The translations under genes were made by a program, and so were the position numbers. From Deltaproteobacteria bacterium (lineage in GTDB: Bacteria > Desulfobacterota > Dissulfuribacteria > Dissulfuribacterales > QOAL01), in the NCBI GenBank assembly GCA_027003115.1, contig JALWYS010000200.1, forward strand, positions 1-34,184: a stretch of 34,184 nucleotides of DNA. The letters are read 5' to 3'. The notes under the pieces are model-generated. The model did not search any database, was not told the DNA's origin, and saw only the letters and a list, made by a program, of their open reading frames with translations. Positions 29,071 to 34,184 of the stretch are shown in pieces. The stretch's first letter is position 1; each line of letters begins with the position of its first letter.

Positions 29071-31170
29071 TCACCCTTCATGTGTCTTGAGCTTGTTTTT
29101 AATATCCTCTACGAGGCCAAGCAGATTGGGATTTGATGGCCTAAGCCGAGCAATCACATGGGCCTCCTTGATAGCCCTGTCAATAAAACCTGATTTAAGG
29201 GCAAAATAGGCCATAAGTGCACGGAGCCTAACGTTGAAGGGCTCCAGGGAAAGGGCCCTTTCCAAAATCTCCATGGCTTCATTCAGATTATTTTGATGAA
29301 ACTGACAAAGGGCCAGCAGGGCGCTGGCCTCAGTATCATTTCGATTTTGGGAAAGAAAATCCTTCAAGGCGTGACTTGCCTGCTCAAAATCTGAAAGATA
29401 AGTCAAGCAAACGGCCCTGTTGTAGGAACAAAAGGTACCCTCGCATTTTTCCCAGGTCCCTGAAGCCTCTTCAATCCTTCCAAGATAAAAAAGACAGATC
29501 GCCTTTAACCGCAACACTTTCTCGAGATAGTCGTTTCCTGGCTTCACCTGTCTAAGGCAATCCAGGGCCCTTTGATAGTCTCCAGAAAGAAAAAGGGCTA
29601 TTCCTCGATTCATTTCCACTTTCCATGAGGAGTCGCCATTGCTCTCTGCCTCAAGGGGCTTTTTCAAACTGTTCAAGCGGGAAAGCGCCTCGTCAATTCT
29701 GCCAAGGGCCATGAGACAGCATGCTGCATTTACCTCTGCAGGAACAAATCCCTCCTCAAGCCTGGCCGCCCTTTCAAAAGAACGTAACGCCGTAGAGAAC
29801 TGCCCAGACTCAACAAGGATGAGCCCTGTCTTGAACCATGCATGGGCCACCTCTTTCATTGTAATGGCACGATCCCCTTTATTTCTTCCCCTGGTAAGCC
29901 CTTCTTCAAGGTGGGTGAGTTCTGAAATAAAGACAAGGAGTTGTCTTAGAGAGGAAGGAATATCAAAATTTTCAAGCTTCAAGGCCACATTCCTGTAAAA
30001 GACAGGTACCATAAGCCCATCTTCGTGCCTGGGCTTTGGGTCGAGGATGGTTAGGGGAGTTACCTTTATGTCTTCCTTGGAGGAGGAAGCCTCGTTTTCC
30101 GTCTCCTTGGCCTCAAACTCCTTGAAAAAGCGTTTAAGCATCGAGGCCAAGTCCCCTTTTTCACTGCCAGTGGATTTGTAGATGGAAGCGCCTTTATCCA
30201 GCTTCTCATGATGGTTGATTTCGTTCCCCTTTGCTGGTTCCAGGACAAGATTCTGGTCCTTAAATCCAGCCTTGCATTTTTCTGCAAGGTCCAAAATCGC
30301 CTTTGTTGCCCTGGCCTCAGGTGATGAAATCACAATGTTTTTCAGTCTCACTAACTCCTTTGATACAACATCATCTCTTGGCACGGCTCCTAGGTAACGA
30401 AGCTCAATGTCCAGAAAATTTTTACAAATGTCTATAAGATTTGATGCAACGGCCTTGCTATGTTCCTTTGACTTAACCATGTTCAAGACCAAACAGGGCT
30501 TAAATTCTTTGCATATGGCACTAATTTTGTCGCCTGCCTCCTGATCCACCTGGTAAAGCTGATCGAGCAGATCTCGCACCGAAGAACCCTGTTGCTGGTT
30601 TTCGCCGAATTTGTGGGCCTCGATTATCTCAAGGGCGAGGTGGCCCTGCTTGAAGCTTCTAGAGAAGATGCGGAAGAGCACGTTCTTTATGAACTCATAG
30701 GCGTTGAGTATTGCTGTGGGCTCAGGATTTGTAACAACGATTCCAGATTTTGTTATGGAAAAAAAATCTATGACATTGTAGTTGGTGCCTGCCCCCAGAT
30801 CCAAAACAACAAATTCATAGTCAAGCCTCTTGAGGCCTCTGAGGATCTTGAGCTTTTGGAAGTAATAGAGGTTTGCAATCCCGGGGATGAAACCGCCTCC
30901 AGGTATAAGCTTGAGGTTTGGCACTTCACAGCCAACGCCATAATCATCTAAATTCCGGGAAGAGGGACGAAAAAGAAAGTCACCTATGCCCCTTTCTGCC
31001 GATCTCAGGCCAAAAAATGTGTGAAGATTTGCTCCACCAAGGTCCAGATCCACGCAGACCGTGGGACAGCCCTTCAGGGCGAGAGCGGTGGCTATTCCCG
31101 AGGAGATAAGACTCTTTCCGACCCCTCCCTTTCCACCTCCAACTGCAACAATAACAGGTCCATTCTCCAT
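29071..31170 (-). CDS. MinD/ParA-like ATPase with C-terminal TPR repeats
   Basis: The protein has 699 residues. N-terminal ParA/MinD ATPase (about 1-300): deviant Walker A GGGKGGVGKS at 11-20 with the signature Lys, DLDLGGANLH switch, VLDLGAGTNYNVID Walker B-like segment and the VVTNPEPTAILNAY region, which is closest to the FlhG/MinD2 type. A low-complexity linker (about 310-390) rich in Glu, Lys and Ser follows, then about 250 residues of tetratricopeptide-like helices (WFKTGLILVESGQFSTALRS, AACCLMALGRIDEALSRL, LFYLGRIEEASGTWEK and so on). ATPase plus TPR suggests nucleotide-dependent positioning or assembly of a partner. No flagellar or pilus gene is nearby, so the partner is unknown. ATG with AAGGAAG upstream. 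The C-terminal MinD membrane helix is not evident. Confidence 0.85.
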   Translation of the reverse strand: MENGPVIVAVGGGKGGVGKSLISSGIATALALKGCPTVCVDLDLGGANLHTFFGLRSAERGIGDFLFRPSSRNLDDYGVGCEVPNLKLIPGGGFIPGIANLYYFQKLKILRGLKRLDYEFVVLDLGAGTNYNVIDFFSITKSGIVVTNPEPTAILNAYEFIKNVLFRIFSRSFKQGHLALEIIEAHKFGENQQQGSSVRDLLDQLYQVDQEAGDKISAICKEFKPCLVLNMVKSKEHSKAVASNLIDICKNFLDIELRYLGAVPRDDVVSKELVRLKNIVISSPEARATKAILDLAEKCKAGFKDQNLVLEPAKGNEINHHEKLDKGASIYKSTGSEKGDLASMLKRFFKEFEAKETENEASSSKEDIKVTPLTILDPKPRHEDGLMVPVFYRNVALKLENFDIPSSLRQLLVFISELTHLEEGLTRGRNKGDRAITMKEVAHAWFKTGLILVESGQFSTALRSFERAARLEEGFVPAEVNAACCLMALGRIDEALSRLNSLKKPLEAESNGDSSWKVEMNRGIALFLSGDYQRALDCLRQVKPGNDYLEKVLRLKAICLFYLGRIEEASGTWEKCEGTFCSYNRAVCLTYLSDFEQASHALKDFLSQNRNDTEASALLALCQFHQNNLNEAMEILERALSLEPFNVRLRALMAYFALKSGFIDRAIKEAHVIARLRPSNPNLLGLVEDIKNKLKTHEG

Positions 31171-31353
31171 GAACTGACTTCCTTGACTTTATGATAGCCC
31201 TTTTTATGTTTCTTATAAGGTCATAACTTAAAACCAAAATATATACTAGTTTCTGTAAGTTAACACCATTTATCTGGGCAAATGCCCTGTTCATAGTTAA
31301 AACTTTACTTTTTTAGACAAGCTTAATTGACCCATTTAAAAGAGCTGTTGTTC

Positions 31354-31382
31354 TTGACGATAGATGAATGGCTAATTAAATT
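31354..31382 (+). promoter_or_regulatory. Sigma-70-type promoter of the serine tRNA pair
   Basis: TTGACG (31354-31359), a 17-base spacer and TAAATT (31377-31382) precede the first tRNA by 33 bases. The match to consensus is good for the -35 and fair for the -10. No other good candidate is nearby. Confidence 0.55.
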
Positions 31383-31415
31383 AGTGGTCTTACCAGCCAA
31401 AAGGTTATACCTTAA

Positions 31416-31505
31416 GGAGGGATGGCCGAGTGGTTTAAGGCGGCGGCCTTGAAAGCCGTTGTGCCCTCACGGGCACCGTGGGTTCGAATCCTACTCCCTC
31501 CGCCA
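31416..31505 (+). tRNA. tRNA-Ser (anticodon UGA)
   Basis: A 90-base class II tRNA. The acceptor stem GGAGGGA/TCCCTCC (31416-31422, 31495-31501) is perfect, G73 is the discriminator base and CCA is encoded at 31503-31505. The D arm has GGCCGAGTGG. The anticodon loop CTTGAAA reads UGA, decoding UCA and related codons. The long variable arm (GTGCCCTCACGGGCAC) is typical of serine tRNAs. The T arm contains GGTTCGAATCC. It is followed after 8 bases by a second serine tRNA. Confidence 0.97.
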
Positions 31506-31513
31506 AACACTGC

Positions 31514-31605
<92 letters not shown>

Positions 31606-31617
31606 TTTTGAATTTGC

Positions 31618-31638
31618 CCGGCTCAAGCCGGTTTTTTT
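31618..31638 (+). terminator. Rho-independent terminator after the tRNA pair
   Basis: CCGGC (31618-31622), loop TCAA and GCCGG (31627-31631) form a tight stem followed by seven Ts (31632-31638). It ends the tRNA transcript 12 bases after the second CCA. metK begins 55 bases on, so it needs its own promoter or readthrough. Confidence 0.85.
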
Positions 31639-31693
31639 ATGGCTGTGCTTTTAAAGCCCGCCATGTATCCAATCCACAGGAGGATCATCCGAA

Positions 31694-32848
31694 ATGATGC
31701 CAAATTTTCTTTTCACGTCCGAATCTGTTACCGAAGGACACCCAGACAAGGTGGCAGACCAGATCTCTGACGCAATCCTTGATACCATCCTGGCCAAAGA
31801 CCCTTATGCAAAGGTTGCCTGCGAGACAATGGTGACCACAGGCCTTGCCCTCATTGCCGGTGAAATAACCACAGAAAGCTACGTTGACATGCCTAAGGTG
31901 GTAAGGGGCACAATAAAGGAGATAGGTTACTCAGACTCCAGCATGGGTTTTGACTGGCAGACCTGTGCAGTTCTCATCAGCATAGATAAACAATCCCCGG
32001 ACATTGCAATGGGGGTGGATCGGGATGACGACATAGGGGCTGGAGACCAGGGACTCATGTTTGGCTATGCCTGTAACGAAACACCAGATTTTATGCCCAT
32101 GCCCATCTGGTACGCCCACAAGCTTGCCAAAAGGCTTGCCGAGGTCAGAAAAAGTGGAGTCATTCCCTTTCTTCGCCCTGACGGAAAATCCCAGGTTACC
32201 ATTGAATACAAGGACAAAAGACCCGTCTCAGTCCACTCTGTGGTGATTGCTGCACAGCACACGCCAGACGTCACCCACAAGGAAGTTGAAGAGGCGGTGG
32301 TCGAGGAAGTCATTAAAAAGGTGATTTCTCCTGAACATCTTACAGGAGGAACGAGGTATTTCATCAACAGCACTGGAAGATTCGTGGTTGGTGGCCCTCT
32401 TGCAGACTGCGGGGTCACTGGCAGAAAGATCATTGTGGATACCTACGGAGGAAGGGGCCACCACGGCGGTGGTGCCTTTTCTGGTAAGGATCCAACGAAG
32501 GTGGATCGTTCTCCGTCATACATGGCAAGGTACGTTGCCAAAAACATCGTTGCTGCAGGTCTTGCCGATGAATGTGAGGTTCAGGTGGCCTATGCCATCG
32601 GGGTAACAGAACCCCTTGCCATAAACGTTCGCACCTACGGCACTGAAAAGATATCCCAGGACAGGATAGTTGAGCTCATAAAGAAAAACTTCAGCTTTAA
32701 GCCCAAGGACATAATAAGTTACCTTGACCTTAGAAGGCCCATATACAAAAAGACTGCTGCCTACGGCCATTTTGGCCGCATGGAGCCTGAATTTACATGG
32801 GAAAAACTCGACATGGTAGAGACTTTGAAGGAACAGGCTGGGCTTTAA
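31694..32848 (+). CDS. metK: S-adenosylmethionine synthetase
   Basis: The protein has 384 residues, the standard length. Motifs: [13 protein letters not shown] (N-terminal nucleotide site), [26 protein letters not shown] and [16 protein letters not shown] (phosphate loop). It makes SAM from methionine and ATP in the cytoplasm. The ATG at 31694 has AGGAGG 10 bases upstream. No SAM riboswitch is visible in the short 55-base leader. It is followed by ahcY after 15 bases, the common pairing of SAM synthesis with adenosylhomocysteine recycling. Confidence 0.98.
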   Translation: MMPNFLFTSESVTEGHPDKVADQISDAILDTILAKDPYAKVACETMVTTGLALIAGEITTESYVDMPKVVRGTIKEIGYSDSSMGFDWQTCAVLISIDKQSPDIAMGVDRDDDIGAGDQGLMFGYACNETPDFMPMPIWYAHKLAKRLAEVRKSGVIPFLRPDGKSQVTIEYKDKRPVSVHSVVIAAQHTPDVTHKEVEEAVVEEVIKKVISPEHLTGGTRYFINSTGRFVVGGPLADCGVTGRKIIVDTYGGRGHHGGGAFSGKDPTKVDRSPSYMARYVAKNIVAAGLADECEVQVAYAIGVTEPLAINVRTYGTEKISQDRIVELIKKNFSFKPKDIISYLDLRRPIYKKTAAYGHFGRMEPEFTWEKLDMVETLKEQAGL

Positions 32849-34120
<1,272 letters not shown>

Positions 34121-34184
34121 CTGTCCTTTAAATCAGTAGGCCCTTTTTGGGTTTACAGAACTCGTATAAACTTATAAAAAAGGC

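Noticed and set aside
31639-31693. SAM riboswitch upstream of metK
   Set aside because: The 55-base leader after the tRNA terminator is too short and shows no SAM-I or SAM-II-like helices.

Overview
The window looks like a chromosomal segment of an anaerobic, sulfur-metabolising member of the Desulfobacterota (former Deltaproteobacteria). This is inferred, not proven. The reasons are paired TauE/SafE-type anion permeases, SLC13 and YeiH-type permeases, many universal stress proteins (USPs), a cysteine synthase/cysteinyl-tRNA-synthetase-like fusion, and PEP-synthase-like multidomain proteins. I cannot name the genus.

Layout. 1-526: 3' end of an insertion sequence (IS), with the last 78 codons of its transposase. 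564-5561 (minus): a USP-like protein, a TSUP (TauE/SafE) permease, a membrane-anchored partner protein, a terminator, then a dikinase-like protein (paralogue 1). 5902-11473 (minus): a transporter operon with an SLC13 permease carrying RCK_C domains, an ArsB/SLC13-type permease with an N-terminal extracytoplasmic domain, a tandem USP and a secreted SUMF1-fold protein, closed by a terminator. 11912-14041 (plus): USP, YeiH-family permease, an unlisted 32-residue membrane peptide and a USP-like protein. 14174-18131 (plus): the cysteine synthase/CysRS-like fusion and the lipid II flippase murJ. 18134-20037 (minus): a decayed CBS-domain fragment, a terminator, a TSUP permease with an extra secreted domain and a 79-residue membrane protein with a good promoter. 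20364-26181: a PPP-family phosphatase convergent with two tandem dikinase-like genes (paralogues 2 and 3). 26556-28233 (minus): a CBS-domain protein coupled to a CPA2 cation/proton antiporter. 28441-31170 (minus): a DUF3135-like protein and a MinD-like ATPase with TPRs. 31354-34120 (plus): promoter, tRNA-Ser(UGA), tRNA-Ser(GCU), terminator, metK and ahcY.

How it fits together. Two thirds of the window is an island of membrane anion or cation permeases interleaved with small nucleotide-sensing proteins (USP, CBS) and three dikinase-like proteins. The dikinase-like proteins keep the ATP-grasp domain and the phospho-histidine domain of PEP synthase, but the PEP/pyruvate TIM barrel is replaced by a shared C-terminal domain I do not recognise. 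The most interesting candidates for an undescribed system are this triplicated phosphotransferase family (with a phosphatase-family gene facing it) and the fusion enzyme whose CysRS half has lost its HIGH and KMSKS signatures. The right end is ordinary housekeeping: serine tRNAs and the S-adenosylmethionine cycle.
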